A DNA stretch of 36,952 nucleotides from JBFMDU01 sp034431935 (lineage in GTDB: Bacteria > Chloroflexota > Dehalococcoidia > GIF9 > JBFMDU01), in assembly GCA_034431935.1 (NCBI GenBank), contig DAOUCU010000089.1, forward strand, positions 1 to 36,952, read 5' to 3'. Both the position numbers and the translations under genes were made by a program. Below the pieces are notes generated by a model, which saw nothing but the letters and a program-made list of their open reading frames with translations, was not told the DNA's origin and did not search any database. Position 1 is the stretch's first letter, and every line of letters starts with the position of its first letter. Positions 7,833 to 16,303 of this stretch are shown one piece after another.

Positions 7833-7864
7833 GTCGCTTCCCGCACGGGGGCGTGGATTGAAAG
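7833..7864 (+). repeat. Single type I-C-like CRISPR repeat ending the I-E array
   Basis: Exactly 32 nt after the last I-E repeat comes a 32-nt unit that starts GTCGCTTCCCGCAC and ends GGCGTGGATTGAAAG. The GTCGC start and GTGGATTGAAA end are those of type I-C repeats, not of this array. There is a short stem (TTCCC with GGGGG, using G-U pairs). No second copy follows. It may be a recombination junction with another array or a heavily diverged terminal repeat. Bases 7865-7980 hold several CCGGC-rich motifs and no gene I can support. Confidence 0.6.
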
Positions 7865-7980
7865 TCGACCGGTAGTCCGGCAGGCGCCGGCAGGGATGCA
7901 CCGGCAGAGAATACCGGCGGCGGTTAATCGGGGCGGCTGAGATAGATGCGTCTGTGACCGAAAAAGGCGCCTGAGAAACT

Positions 7981-9546
7981 TCAGGTCCTGATCTTAGAAA
8001 CGGTATCCATATCAATGATACGCGTCGGGTTAGCCCTGTTGCCCGGGTCAAGCGCCTTCTTGATGCCGGACAGCAGCCTGAGCCCTACCGGGTACGAAGG
8101 CCAGACGACCTTTCCCGGGCCGATGACACTGAGCGCGCTGACGGCCCGCTCTTTTACTTCGCACGATGTGGCTTCGAAGAGGCACATGGCCGTCTTCAAA
8201 TCATCCTCGTCGTTCTTCTCTCTGGGAAAGTCCGACTCGGCAAGGGCGAAGTGCCCGAGGTCATAGGGGGCAATCCAGGCCGGATGGTCGCTGTCCAGAA
8301 ACGGCGGGGTGTACCTGTCGATAATCTCCCATGCCACCGGAAAACTTCGTTCGGCATCGTCAATCGAATCAAAAGTGAGATTTGTCAGCGAATAGCCGCC
8401 GCCAACCCTCATCATGCGGCAGCCGTTGGTGTCACGCACCCAGTTGTTGGCGGCACAGGGCACCCACCGGCCGTAGACCTCGTCGGACAGCGGCCTGCCA
8501 TCATATTCCAGCGCAATCTGCCTGAGGACTTTTTCCTCGTACTCGACCTGTCGGGATGAAGCATACCCCCAGAGACAGACGGCAACACAGTTCTTTACAT
8601 TCTGCTGCCAGTAGCCGCTGACCCAGGCATCCCAGTATTCCTGGCGCGATTTGGCCCACCACCAGTTGTAATAGTCCGGGGGCCACATGTGGACAATCCC
8701 CCCGATTTCCGCCCGCGAAATCTCATACATGGCATACACGGCCCGTCTCATGTCGGGAAAAACAAACAGCAGCCACCGGAAACGGTCCCGCGGTAGTTCG
8801 GACCTCTTATCGGGAGCAACCCCTTCAACCGGGAAAACCGGCGGACCGGGCCATGGGTACAGTTTTATTGCCAGCCTGGTTACTATGCCCAGAGCGCCAA
8901 CACTGCCGACAACGCCCCTCAGTATCGCTCTGGCGTCAGGCCCCGGCCCCTCACCCCAGAAATATCCGGCACCTTCAACACTTAACGAGCCCGTCCGCAG
9001 AATATCGCCGCTGGGAAGCACCCACTCAACCCCGAGTATGTTCCTGGAAGAAAACCCGCTCCTGTAAGCCGTGCCCTGCATACCAAACGCCACGTGGTTG
9101 GCGAGACTGCAGGACTGCGCCCCGGCCTCCGGGACTCCGTTGACCAGGCCCCATTTCATCGCCTCGGCCGATACCTGCGCGTGGGTGACGTACGGCTCAA
9201 CGATGGCGAACATATTGCGCCGGTCAATCGTCAGCCGGTCCATCCGCTTGGTATCGATAAGCACCCAGTACGGTTTGACGGCGGCGGTGGTGCCGAAGGC
9301 CAAACCGGACCCGATTACAGAGTAGGGATACCCAAGCCGATTTGCCAGGCGGACAATTGCCTGTATATCCTGCGTGCTGCCCGGCATGACAATGAACTCT
9401 GCCCGTCCGCGCGTGGCCACGCTCGGCGCCTGAGACTCACGGCTGTAGGCCTCAACGACATACGGGTCATCACACACCCACTGCCGACCGAGTATATCCG
9501 AAAGACTCCTGTATATTAGATTGTGTTTCTCGTCGCCCGATGGCAT
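7981..9546 (-). CDS. FAD-linked oxidase (VAO/PCMH family), GlcD-like
   Basis: A flavoprotein of 521 aa. The N-terminal PCMH-type FAD-binding region runs from about residue 40 to 230: YSRESQAPS, the domain start AEFIVMPGSTQDIQAIVRLAN, GSGLAFGTTAAV, and the pyrophosphate-contact region LPSGDILRTGSLSVEG with VGSVGALGIVTRLAIKLYPW. The C-terminus has the family ending KKALDPGNRANPTRII. Such proteins oxidise hydroxy acids or phenolic alcohols and pass electrons to a partner. The partner is probably the CCG-type Fe-S protein encoded 17 bp upstream. GGGAG precedes ATG 9546. It is a paralogue of the two FAD oxidases at 12920-15999. The substrate cannot be read from the sequence. Confidence 0.85.
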   Translation of the reverse strand: MPSGDEKHNLIYRSLSDILGRQWVCDDPYVVEAYSRESQAPSVATRGRAEFIVMPGSTQDIQAIVRLANRLGYPYSVIGSGLAFGTTAAVKPYWVLIDTKRMDRLTIDRRNMFAIVEPYVTHAQVSAEAMKWGLVNGVPEAGAQSCSLANHVAFGMQGTAYRSGFSSRNILGVEWVLPSGDILRTGSLSVEGAGYFWGEGPGPDARAILRGVVGSVGALGIVTRLAIKLYPWPGPPVFPVEGVAPDKRSELPRDRFRWLLFVFPDMRRAVYAMYEISRAEIGGIVHMWPPDYYNWWWAKSRQEYWDAWVSGYWQQNVKNCVAVCLWGYASSRQVEYEEKVLRQIALEYDGRPLSDEVYGRWVPCAANNWVRDTNGCRMMRVGGGYSLTNLTFDSIDDAERSFPVAWEIIDRYTPPFLDSDHPAWIAPYDLGHFALAESDFPREKNDEDDLKTAMCLFEATSCEVKERAVSALSVIGPGKVVWPSYPVGLRLLSGIKKALDPGNRANPTRIIDMDTVSKIRT

Positions 9547-9563
9547 ATCACTCCCTTACAGGC

Positions 9564-10823
9564 CTACAGCGAGTTATTCACCAGTTGCACCAGGTCAAGC
9601 ACCTCAAGACGGGAGCTCCGGCCGGATAAGGCATCAATGAAGTTCCGCTCACACCAGGGACAGGCCGTTACCAGTGCCCCGGCGCCGGTCGATTCCGCCT
9701 CTTCTACCCTCTCTAACGCAGAAAACCTGTTGAAGTCCGGATAGGCTTCGTATACCCCGCCGCCGGCACCGCAACACCAGGCATACTCTTTTATGCGCTC
9801 CATTTCAACCAGCCTGACACCGGGAATGCTCCTGATGATATTCCGCGGCTCTTCATACAGCCCCATAATCGGCTCTCCCGGCACATACACGGGCAGACGC
9901 CGGCCGATATGACAGGGGTCGTGATAGGTAACCGTAATCGGCACATTCCGGACAGGCTTAAGACGGCCATCCTTCAGAGCGCCATCTATGAACTCCACAA
10001 TGTGCAGGACCTCCAGATTGAACCCGTACTCGGGGTACAGCCGCTTGAAAGCATAATAGCCATCGGAGCACGCGGTCACCACGGTTCTGACACCGGCGTT
10101 CTTCCAGGTCTGAATATTATGCTCGGCGTACTTGGCAAGCTCCCCCTTATAACCCATTTCGTAGGCCCGGCCGCCGCAGCAGACCTCATCCCCGCCCATA
10201 ATGCCGATATCCAGCCCCGCCCGGCGCATCACCTGCACCGCGGCCCGTAACGAAGGCCAGAGCGCCGGATCAAAGCTCGCCCGGCAACCGGCGTGGAAAA
10301 CCACCTCCGCCCTTTCCCGCGTCAGGTCCTTTAGCCCGAGCCCCTCCGCCCATCTGCCCCTTTCCGATCTGGGCTTCATCACCAGGTTATCTTCTTTGCG
10401 CAGGTTGTCGATAACCGGCGTCAGCGCCGGATGGAGCTGGCCATCTCCCACCAGCTTCAGCCTCATCTCCTGAATAACCCGCAGCGGCTCCATGTCCTGC
10501 ACGCGCTTGCACATGGCATCACAACCGCCGCAGAAATTGCACCGATAGAAGATATCGAGGAGCATCGGGGAGTCCTCGTACTTGAGCCGCCCGTCAATCA
10601 GGGCCAGCGATACGTCCATCCGCCCCTGGCAGGAGAAGGCATCGTACAGGTAGTACTGGCTTGAAGGACAGATTCTGGCAAAGCGCCAGCTCTTGACCTC
10701 CCAGGAGTCCACCCATTTGCAGTTGGAACACCGGGAACAGTTCCAGGCATTCTTACGGAGGTCCCAGTAATACTTGCGATGCCAGTCATCTTTGGGCAGA
10801 CATTTGCCGTTGACCATTACCAT
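9564..10823 (-). CDS. CCG-domain [4Fe-4S] oxidoreductase (GlcF/HdrD-like)
   Basis: A soluble electron-transfer protein of 419 aa. ATG 10823 is chosen because AAGGAG lies eight bases before it; a GTG nine bases further upstream is in frame. The N-terminus has two cysteine clusters: C29-x2-C32-x2-C35 with C52, and C95-x2-C98-x2-C101-x3-C105, as in ferredoxin-like [4Fe-4S] sites. Two CCG domains follow: C180, C215/C216 and C252; then C304, C350/C351 with C389 and C392. CCG domains bind [4Fe-4S] clusters in heterodisulfide reductase and glycolate or lactate oxidase subunits. It is next to a FAD oxidase, which it probably serves as electron acceptor, and is a paralogue of the protein at 11626-12867. 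Confidence 0.87.
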   Translation of the reverse strand: MVMVNGKCLPKDDWHRKYYWDLRKNAWNCSRCSNCKWVDSWEVKSWRFARICPSSQYYLYDAFSCQGRMDVSLALIDGRLKYEDSPMLLDIFYRCNFCGGCDAMCKRVQDMEPLRVIQEMRLKLVGDGQLHPALTPVIDNLRKEDNLVMKPRSERGRWAEGLGLKDLTRERAEVVFHAGCRASFDPALWPSLRAAVQVMRRAGLDIGIMGGDEVCCGGRAYEMGYKGELAKYAEHNIQTWKNAGVRTVVTACSDGYYAFKRLYPEYGFNLEVLHIVEFIDGALKDGRLKPVRNVPITVTYHDPCHIGRRLPVYVPGEPIMGLYEEPRNIIRSIPGVRLVEMERIKEYAWCCGAGGGVYEAYPDFNRFSALERVEEAESTGAGALVTACPWCERNFIDALSGRSSRLEVLDLVQLVNNSL

Positions 10824-10960
10824 GGGAGTCACTCCTTACCTTATTGTGACCGCATTTTATCGTCAAGCGCACCCAATTGTACACCAAACCCGGCCGGTAC
10901 CATTAGACCGGACTGCTACGTTACGCCGGGGCCGGTCAACTGATGCGGGTGCCTTCTGAC

Positions 10961-11587
10961 CTACGTCCGCAACTTCAGGGACGAACGGGCGATAAACTTC
11001 GGGATAAAGCGGGGCGTCTGCTCCATGTAGGCCAGGTAATCATGACCGAACTGCGACAGAAGCATCTTTTCCTCGCGCCTGACCCTCAGGGCGATAATCG
11101 CTACCAGCCCGAGCATCCAGGTGCCCCCGATAAACCAGTTGGCGGTCATGAGAAGCACCCCGATATGGAGGAGAAAGAAGGCCGTATACATCGGATGCCG
11201 TATCCAGCGGTACGGTCCGTTTACCACCAGCACATGGTCCTCTTTGATTTTCAGTGTGGCCGAGAGGTTCAGTCCCAGTGAGCGGTGCACCCAGATAAAC
11301 AGGAGCAGCGAAAGCAGTCCGAGGACAGCTCCTGACCAGCGGAGCCATAAGGGCAGGGCGATCTGCGCCCAGCTGAAGCCCTGCGGCCGGAAGATGTAAG
11401 CAAAAAAGGTGAACACCTCGTAGCAGATGAATAGCGCCAGATAAACGGCATACCGGCGGCTCTCGGCAATCACGGTGCGGCGGCCGGCTTTCATGCTCGA
11501 CTGCTGGTAGATTATCCTGATTACCGAGAAAACGGTGAATTCGGTGATTATCAGGACCTTAAAGACGAGTTCCTGATTTTCTAACAT
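10961..11587 (-). CDS. Isoprenylcysteine carboxyl methyltransferase-like membrane protein
   Basis: A membrane protein of 208 aa with about five hydrophobic segments. The C-terminal half carries the ICMT/PEMT-type signature: NGPYRWIRHPMYTAFF, then REEKMLLSQFGHDYLAYM and TPRFIP. In this family the region binds S-adenosylmethionine and methylates a prenyl-cysteine or phospholipid head group. Many bacterial members have no known substrate, so only methyltransferase activity is inferred. It lies 38 bp downstream of an Fe-S protein gene, and a 137-bp gap separates it from the next gene. Its place between two FAD/Fe-S modules is consistent with co-transcription, but a functional link is not shown. 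Confidence 0.8.
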   Translation of the reverse strand: MLENQELVFKVLIITEFTVFSVIRIIYQQSSMKAGRRTVIAESRRYAVYLALFICYEVFTFFAYIFRPQGFSWAQIALPLWLRWSGAVLGLLSLLLFIWVHRSLGLNLSATLKIKEDHVLVVNGPYRWIRHPMYTAFFLLHIGVLLMTANWFIGGTWMLGLVAIIALRVRREEKMLLSQFGHDYLAYMEQTPRFIPKFIARSSLKLRT

Positions 11588-11625
11588 TGCGCAGTCCGGT
11601 TACCGGACCCATCAAATCTAATACA

Positions 11626-12867
11626 TTACTGGACCGACTGCAACAGCAGGGACAGCAGGTCGTGTACTTTGAGACCGGACCGGCGCTTTGAGGCGGCTTC
11701 GGTAAGGTTTTCCTCGCAGTGGGGGCAGTAGGTGACGATGGCACCGGCGCCGACCGCTTCCGCCTCGCGGCACCGTTCGGAAGCCGTCCACAGGGCCATT
11801 TCGGGGTCGCCGTTTCTCTGCCAGGAACCGGCCCCGCAGCACCAGGCATCGTGCTTGATGCGGTACATCTCCACCAGCTTCATGCCCGGTATTGCGCCCA
11901 CGATTTCGCGCGGCTCCCTGTAAATGCCCTGAAAGTCGTCGGTGCCGCTGATGCCGGCGCCGCCAAGCCTCACCAGATGGCAGGGGTCGTGCCAGGTGAC
12001 GGTCATGTCGAGCGGCCTGACCGGCTTGAGCCGGCCCTGCTTGAGCAGGTCGAGGACCAGCGGCAGGATATGGACAACCCTGAAATTCATCCCGGCCACA
12101 CCGGCATAGTCGCGGACGAAGGTACTGTAACAGAACGGGCACACCGTTACCAGCGTCTCCACGCCCATGGCGTTGAACTGCCTGATGTTTTCTCTGGCAA
12201 AGGCCACAAAGTTGTCCACGTCGCCGAGACGCAGCGACGGGTTGCCGCAGCAGCGCTCCCGGTCGCCGAGGATGCCGACATCGAGCCCGGCCCTGAGCAG
12301 TACCGTAGCCGCGTCCTGCGCCATCTTTTCGCCGGCGGCGTCGCGGAGGGGAAAACAGCCGGTATAGAGCAGGGTCTTTGTTGCGGTACCGGCGGCGGAA
12401 AGGCCTCGGGCCAGCCCGGGGTCGATGCCTTTAATCCAATCGTTCCGCTGGCTGTCGGCTTTCCGGTAGGGGTTCATGTACTGCCGCATTACCGTGAGTA
12501 ATTCGCCGAAGCCGCCCGGCGGTCGGTGCCCCTGCCGCAGGGCATCGGCCCGCATCGCCTGGATGACATCGCCCGGCTGCATTTCGGTGATGCGGCCGCA
12601 GTTGTAACTGCAGGCGCCGCAGACCGGGTCGTTGTAGATGACTTCAAGCAGCTTCGGCGTCCACTCCATCTCACCTTCGATCAGGGCGCGGGCGAGGTCG
12701 CCCATCTTGCCCTGGCCGGAGTAGCAGTCGTACCTGTAGCGGGCCAGCGGCGGGCAGATGTCGTCGAAAGCCGCATTCCTGAGGTGCCAGCTGAAGACGT
12801 GCTTGCACATCGAGTCGCGGTAGCAGTTCCACGCCCAGCGTCGGTACTCTTTAAGGTCTTTTATCAT
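11626..12867 (-). CDS. CCG-domain [4Fe-4S] oxidoreductase (GlcF/HdrD-like), second copy
   Basis: A paralogue (413 aa) of the Fe-S protein at 9564-10823. N-terminal cysteines are C15, C21, C38 and C48, a looser pattern than the paralogue, followed by C83-x2-C86-x3-C90, where only three of the usual four ligands are evident; cluster content here is uncertain. The CCG domains are intact: C171, C206/C207, C243 and C246; then C296, C343/C344, C381 and C384. GGAGGA lies just before ATG 12867. It follows the FAD oxidase ending at 12920 by 52 bp, which holds a palindrome. It probably accepts electrons from one or both of the FAD oxidases upstream. Confidence 0.87.
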   Translation of the reverse strand: MIKDLKEYRRWAWNCYRDSMCKHVFSWHLRNAAFDDICPPLARYRYDCYSGQGKMGDLARALIEGEMEWTPKLLEVIYNDPVCGACSYNCGRITEMQPGDVIQAMRADALRQGHRPPGGFGELLTVMRQYMNPYRKADSQRNDWIKGIDPGLARGLSAAGTATKTLLYTGCFPLRDAAGEKMAQDAATVLLRAGLDVGILGDRERCCGNPSLRLGDVDNFVAFARENIRQFNAMGVETLVTVCPFCYSTFVRDYAGVAGMNFRVVHILPLVLDLLKQGRLKPVRPLDMTVTWHDPCHLVRLGGAGISGTDDFQGIYREPREIVGAIPGMKLVEMYRIKHDAWCCGAGSWQRNGDPEMALWTASERCREAEAVGAGAIVTYCPHCEENLTEAASKRRSGLKVHDLLSLLLQSVQ

Positions 12868-12879
12868 GTCAGTCCTCCT

Positions 12880-12903
12880 CCCTCTCCCTTCGGGGGGAGA
12901 GGG
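12880..12903. repeat. REP-like palindrome
   Basis: A perfect nine-base stem, CCCTCTCCC (12880-12888) with GGGAGAGGG (12895-12903), and a six-base loop, followed by GCCGGGGTGAGG. Extragenic palindromes of this form are common between genes in many bacterial genomes. It lies between two co-directional genes, so an RNA-stabilising or attenuating role is possible. It has no T-run, which argues against a standard terminator. Confidence 0.6.
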
Positions 12904-12919
12904 CCGGGGTGAGGATGTC

Positions 12920-14437
12920 CTAGAAGCATAATTTCCCGGGATTCATAATCCCGTTCGGGTCAAGCTCCTTCTTGATTTTCTTCAGGTATTCGGTGTAGGC
13001 GGCATTGCGGCGGTACATCATGTCCGCCCAGACGCCGTAGGGCCGGTCGAAGAAGGCTCCCGCCTCAATCATGGCCTCGCTGGCCTCAACGAATATCGTC
13101 CTGACGTTTTCCCAATCGTCGGGGCGGCCGGGAAAGCTGTGGAGGTCGTAACAGCAGGAGAACGACCGCGCCCGCTCCACCGGCTGAATGTAGGCGCCAA
13201 TATCGGCGGTAGAATAGTTATGACGGACACAGACGGTCTCCAGCGCCGACTGCACCTTCGGAAGGTTATCGCCGGTGGCATAGAACTTGAGCTCATGGCA
13301 GGAACCTCTGAAGCCGAACTTCTTCTGCATGCGCCAGGGCATGACCAGCTCTTCGGCAACGAGGCGGTCGAGGCCGGCAACCCCGGCAATGGTGCTCTTC
13401 ACCTCGAAGCCGAGCCGGGCCGCCAGCGCGCGCAGGTCCTTCTCCTGATAGGCGACCTTGGCCTCCGGCTGTCGCGCCCAGCCGACCAGCGAGACCACCA
13501 GCGTCCACGGCGGCAGTCCGTAGCGCCGGGCATCGAAGGCATGGCGCATGTCGTGCGACCACAGTGGCGCGCCGGTCCTACCGATATAGCCGCCCTCTCT
13601 CAGTCTCCCGGTCAGGTCGGCGTCCTCTTCAAGGACCAGGACGCCGAGGTCAAAGTTGTTGAGCAGGAAACATTCGTGGCCGAGCTCCTGCCGCTGGACT
13701 TCCTTGACGGCTTTCACCGCATCGGGCAGATTATCGAAGGCGGCGAAGAGGACCTTCTGCGCTTTGGGTAGCGGGATGAGCCGGATATTCATGTCGTGGA
13801 CGATACCCATGGTCCCCTGGCCGCACATGAAGAGGCGGTACCAGTTGAGGGCCGGCCCCATCGGGCCGGCATGGGGTGCCCCGGGCATGGCCGGGTTGCC
13901 GATGGTGAATGGTTCACCGGTCGGCAGGATGACCCGGAAGGTCTGGAGGAGCTCGTTGCCGTAGATGAAATCACCGGCGCCGGGGACGGCTTCCCGGTCA
14001 AGGTAGGCGGCCAGGACCGAGGCATCCGGCGGCGCCATCAGCGGCACCTGAACGCGCAGGTTGACCCCGGCCAGCCGGTTGTTCAACTCGCGGAAGGTGA
14101 CGCCCGGGTTGACGGTGACCGTCCAGTGGTGGGTATCAAGCTCGGTCACCTGCTTCATCGGGCCCATATCAAGGATGAGACTGCCGCCCAGTGACGGCAC
14201 GGCGCCGCCGTGGAAGTCGGTGCCCGAGCTGTAAGGGACTACCGGCATCCCGACTTCGTTGGCCAGCCTGACAACCGACTCGACTTTATCGGCCGTGTCA
14301 ACACGCACAACAAAAGAAGGCCGACAGGGGCGGGCAAAGCTCTGGTCGCGGGAATAGGCCTCCAGGGTCTTTTCATCGTCGAGGACGTTAGCGGCGCCGG
14401 CGATTGCGGTCAGCCTGGTCCTGATTTCCTGGCTCAT
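12920..14437 (-). CDS. FAD-linked oxidase (VAO/PCMH family), GlcD-like
   Basis: A 505-aa flavoprotein. Residues about 40-215 form the PCMH FAD-binding domain: PSFVVRVDTADKVESVVRLA, YSSGTDFHGGAVPS, LILDMGPMKQV, LPTGEPFTIG and CGQGTMGIVHDMNIRL. The C-terminal cap ends LDPNGIMNPGKLCF, the usual family ending (Asp-Pro-x-x-x-x-Asn-Pro-Gly-Lys). The start ATG overlaps the stop of the upstream FAD oxidase by four bases, so both are translated from one mRNA, perhaps as subunits of one enzyme. It diverges clearly from the other two FAD proteins here. Confidence 0.86.
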   Translation of the reverse strand: MSQEIRTRLTAIAGAANVLDDEKTLEAYSRDQSFARPCRPSFVVRVDTADKVESVVRLANEVGMPVVPYSSGTDFHGGAVPSLGGSLILDMGPMKQVTELDTHHWTVTVNPGVTFRELNNRLAGVNLRVQVPLMAPPDASVLAAYLDREAVPGAGDFIYGNELLQTFRVILPTGEPFTIGNPAMPGAPHAGPMGPALNWYRLFMCGQGTMGIVHDMNIRLIPLPKAQKVLFAAFDNLPDAVKAVKEVQRQELGHECFLLNNFDLGVLVLEEDADLTGRLREGGYIGRTGAPLWSHDMRHAFDARRYGLPPWTLVVSLVGWARQPEAKVAYQEKDLRALAARLGFEVKSTIAGVAGLDRLVAEELVMPWRMQKKFGFRGSCHELKFYATGDNLPKVQSALETVCVRHNYSTADIGAYIQPVERARSFSCCYDLHSFPGRPDDWENVRTIFVEASEAMIEAGAFFDRPYGVWADMMYRRNAAYTEYLKKIKKELDPNGIMNPGKLCF

Positions 14438-15999
14438 CGGCGCGCCTCCTGGGCCGCCTTCTTTTCCGGCGGCCGCATAAAGATAAGACGGTCCGGGTTG
14501 CTCATGTCGGTCGGGTCGAACAGCTTTTTGATACGCCTGACCATAGCCGCATAGTTCGGGCCGATTTTCCTGCCGAACCAGGCGGCCATCGGCTCGCGGA
14601 GCACCCAGTAGCCGGAAGGGCTTTTATCCGATTCCCTGAAGACATCAACGGTAATTTTGGAAATAAGCGCAGCGTGCTCAAGCTGGTCCCCGTATAAATC
14701 GCGCTCCTCCATCCAGTAATGGCCGCGGTCGTAGGAGTAGTAGAACGGCCACGACTTATTGGTGCTGGGCAGGTCATACTTTTCGACCTTTGACATGTTG
14801 AGTTGATGGATTTTGACCATGTCCTCGACCGGCCCCCGGCCGAGGTAGGTGATGGCGTAGATGCCGTGCCGGACCCAGCGGACGAAGTCGCCGCTGCGGA
14901 AGGCGTCGTTGTTGTAGTTATCGACGTGGCGGCGCTGTTCCTCGTTCAAAGGCTCGCCGTGACATTCGGCCATGATCTCCCTGAGCACCGACTCTTCGTA
15001 ATCGAGCTGGCCCGGCGAGTAGCCCGAGAGCGTAATATACATCCAGAACGGCTCATAGAAGCCCTCCTCCCAGCGTTTGAGGGTCATCGCCTGATGGCTC
15101 TCCCCGGCCATGGCGTTGACGGCGTTGAGCGGGATGTTGACGCCGATGCCGATGCCGGCATAAGCCACTTCATGGGCGGCTTTCATGCAGTCCTCGGCAT
15201 TGTTGAAACGGTACCAGCAGATGCGGTGGTTGGCGGGTACCGGCGGGTGCCCGTACTCCTCCTCCTGCGGCCACTCGCCGCCGGGCCAGGTGTGGAGCTT
15301 GAAAAGTACCTCGGTGATGATGCCGAGACTGCCGAAGGCACCCATCTCGAACAGGCCGCGCAGGTCAGGCCCGGGCCCGTACCAGTAGGTGCCATCGCCG
15401 GGACGAATGCCGTGGGAGCCGGTGCGGATGATTTCGCCGGACGGCAGGACGATGGTGAAGGCGAGGAAACTGCGCGCCCCGATGCTGAAGGCCTGCGCCG
15501 TCTGCCAGGCGCCGCCGAAGGTGAGGCAGTTGGACAGGACGCAGTTGGTGCCGGGGGCGGCCGGGGCACCTCCGGTCCACAGGCCGCGCTTCATCGTCTC
15601 CGTCTGCACACGGGCATAGGAGTTCCACGGCTGCATGCGGATGAATTTATCGCTTTCATTAATCTCGTAGATGCGCTCCATGCGCTTGAGGTCGAGGATT
15701 ACCGTCCGGGGGCGGGTGGGAACGCAGACACCGACCAGGTTATCGCCGGAGCTCATGGCTATCAGGTGATACCCGGCACTCCGGATGATGCGGACAACGG
15801 CCTGGACTTCCTCGGTGCTGGCGGGAAGGACGACAAGGTCGGGCACGGTCAAACGGTCTTTATTGAGCTTCCTGACGGTCACTGAAGGGTGCGGGTCGCG
15901 GGAATAGCACTGGCGTACCACGGGGTCGTTGCTTACCCACTCTTTCCCGACCACGGCGGCTATCGCGTCAATCACACGCTGTTCATCCCAGACTGTCAT
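14434..15999 (-). CDS. FAD-linked oxidase (VAO/PCMH family), GlcD-like
   Basis: A 521-aa flavoprotein, first gene of the minus-strand set. It shares length and organisation with the protein at 7981-9546: YSRDPHPSVTVRK near residue 32, PDLVVLPASTEEVQAVVRII, MSSGDNLVGVCVP, LPSGEIIRTGSHGIRPG, GAFGSLGIITEVLFKLHTWPG, and the ending KKLFDPTDMSNPDRLIF. AGGAGA lies eight bases before ATG 15999. A promoter in the AT-rich stretch upstream fits it as the first gene of an operon. The family oxidises hydroxy acids or para-hydroxybenzylic substrates; which one applies here is unknown. Confidence 0.86.
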   Translation of the reverse strand: MTVWDEQRVIDAIAAVVGKEWVSNDPVVRQCYSRDPHPSVTVRKLNKDRLTVPDLVVLPASTEEVQAVVRIIRSAGYHLIAMSSGDNLVGVCVPTRPRTVILDLKRMERIYEINESDKFIRMQPWNSYARVQTETMKRGLWTGGAPAAPGTNCVLSNCLTFGGAWQTAQAFSIGARSFLAFTIVLPSGEIIRTGSHGIRPGDGTYWYGPGPDLRGLFEMGAFGSLGIITEVLFKLHTWPGGEWPQEEEYGHPPVPANHRICWYRFNNAEDCMKAAHEVAYAGIGIGVNIPLNAVNAMAGESHQAMTLKRWEEGFYEPFWMYITLSGYSPGQLDYEESVLREIMAECHGEPLNEEQRRHVDNYNNDAFRSGDFVRWVRHGIYAITYLGRGPVEDMVKIHQLNMSKVEKYDLPSTNKSWPFYYSYDRGHYWMEERDLYGDQLEHAALISKITVDVFRESDKSPSGYWVLREPMAAWFGRKIGPNYAAMVRRIKKLFDPTDMSNPDRLIFMRPPEKKAAQEARR

Positions 16000-16063
16000 C
16001 GGACATCTCCTGCAATCAGCTATAAAACGGGAGGCGGACGATACCGGATATTAAACTCTTTAT

Positions 16064-16092
16064 AAAATAATTAAATATTTTAATAATGTCAA
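16064..16092 (-). promoter_or_regulatory. Predicted promoter of the FAD oxidase operon
   Basis: On the minus strand TTGACA (16092-16087) is followed after 17 bases by TATTTT (16069-16064). The -35 is perfect and the spacer ideal, and the site lies in an AT-rich island 65 bp before ATG 15999. No operator is apparent. Confidence 0.6.
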
Positions 16093-16168
16093 TACGGCAA
16101 CCTGTCACGCCGCAACAAGCGCGCCAAATCACGAATCATACCTTTTGTCCCCCGGGGTAGCAATACTA

Positions 16169-16303
16169 TCAGACTTCACCGACCTCTATCCGTAAGCCAG
16201 TGAGTTCGTCCCGCCAGCGAAGGACGTGGAAACCGTTGAGGCGCGACGGCATCGCCCCTGGCTTGACATAGGTAACACGATATTTTACGATATATCGCGT
16301 CAT
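16169..16303 (-). CDS. Possible small protein of 44 residues
   Basis: A short frame on the minus strand runs from ATG 16303 to TGA 16169. The product starts MTRYIVKYRVTYVKPG and ends RIEVGEV, and its amino acid composition looks protein-like. There is no ribosome site before the ATG, and the frame lies antisense across the padR promoter and operator. I do not recognise a family. It may be a gene remnant or chance. Confidence 0.25.
   Translation of the reverse strand: MTRYIVKYRVTYVKPGAMPSRLNGFHVLRWRDELTGLRIEVGEV
16263..16291 (+). promoter_or_regulatory. Predicted padR promoter
   Basis: TTGACA (16263-16268) and TACGAT (16286-16291) are separated by 17 bases, a strong match to a housekeeping sigma-70-type promoter. 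The -10 lies inside the palindrome at 16278-16307, so a repressor bound there would block RNA polymerase. Confidence 0.7.

Noticed and set aside
6506..7846. Several long minus-strand frames with repeated peptides such as FTPTCVGKT, VHPHMRGED and GSPPHAWGR
   Set aside because: They are translations of the CRISPR repeats in three frames, not proteins.
12880..12903. Rho-independent terminator between the FAD oxidase and Fe-S genes
   Set aside because: A strong stem but no T-run, and the genes on both sides read in the same direction; kept as a REP-like repeat.
11719..15885. Long plus-strand frames opposite the Fe-S and FAD oxidase genes (260 and 360 codons)
   Set aside because: They are rich in His, Gly, Val and Asp without domains and lie antisense to clear genes; shadows of GC-rich coding sequence.
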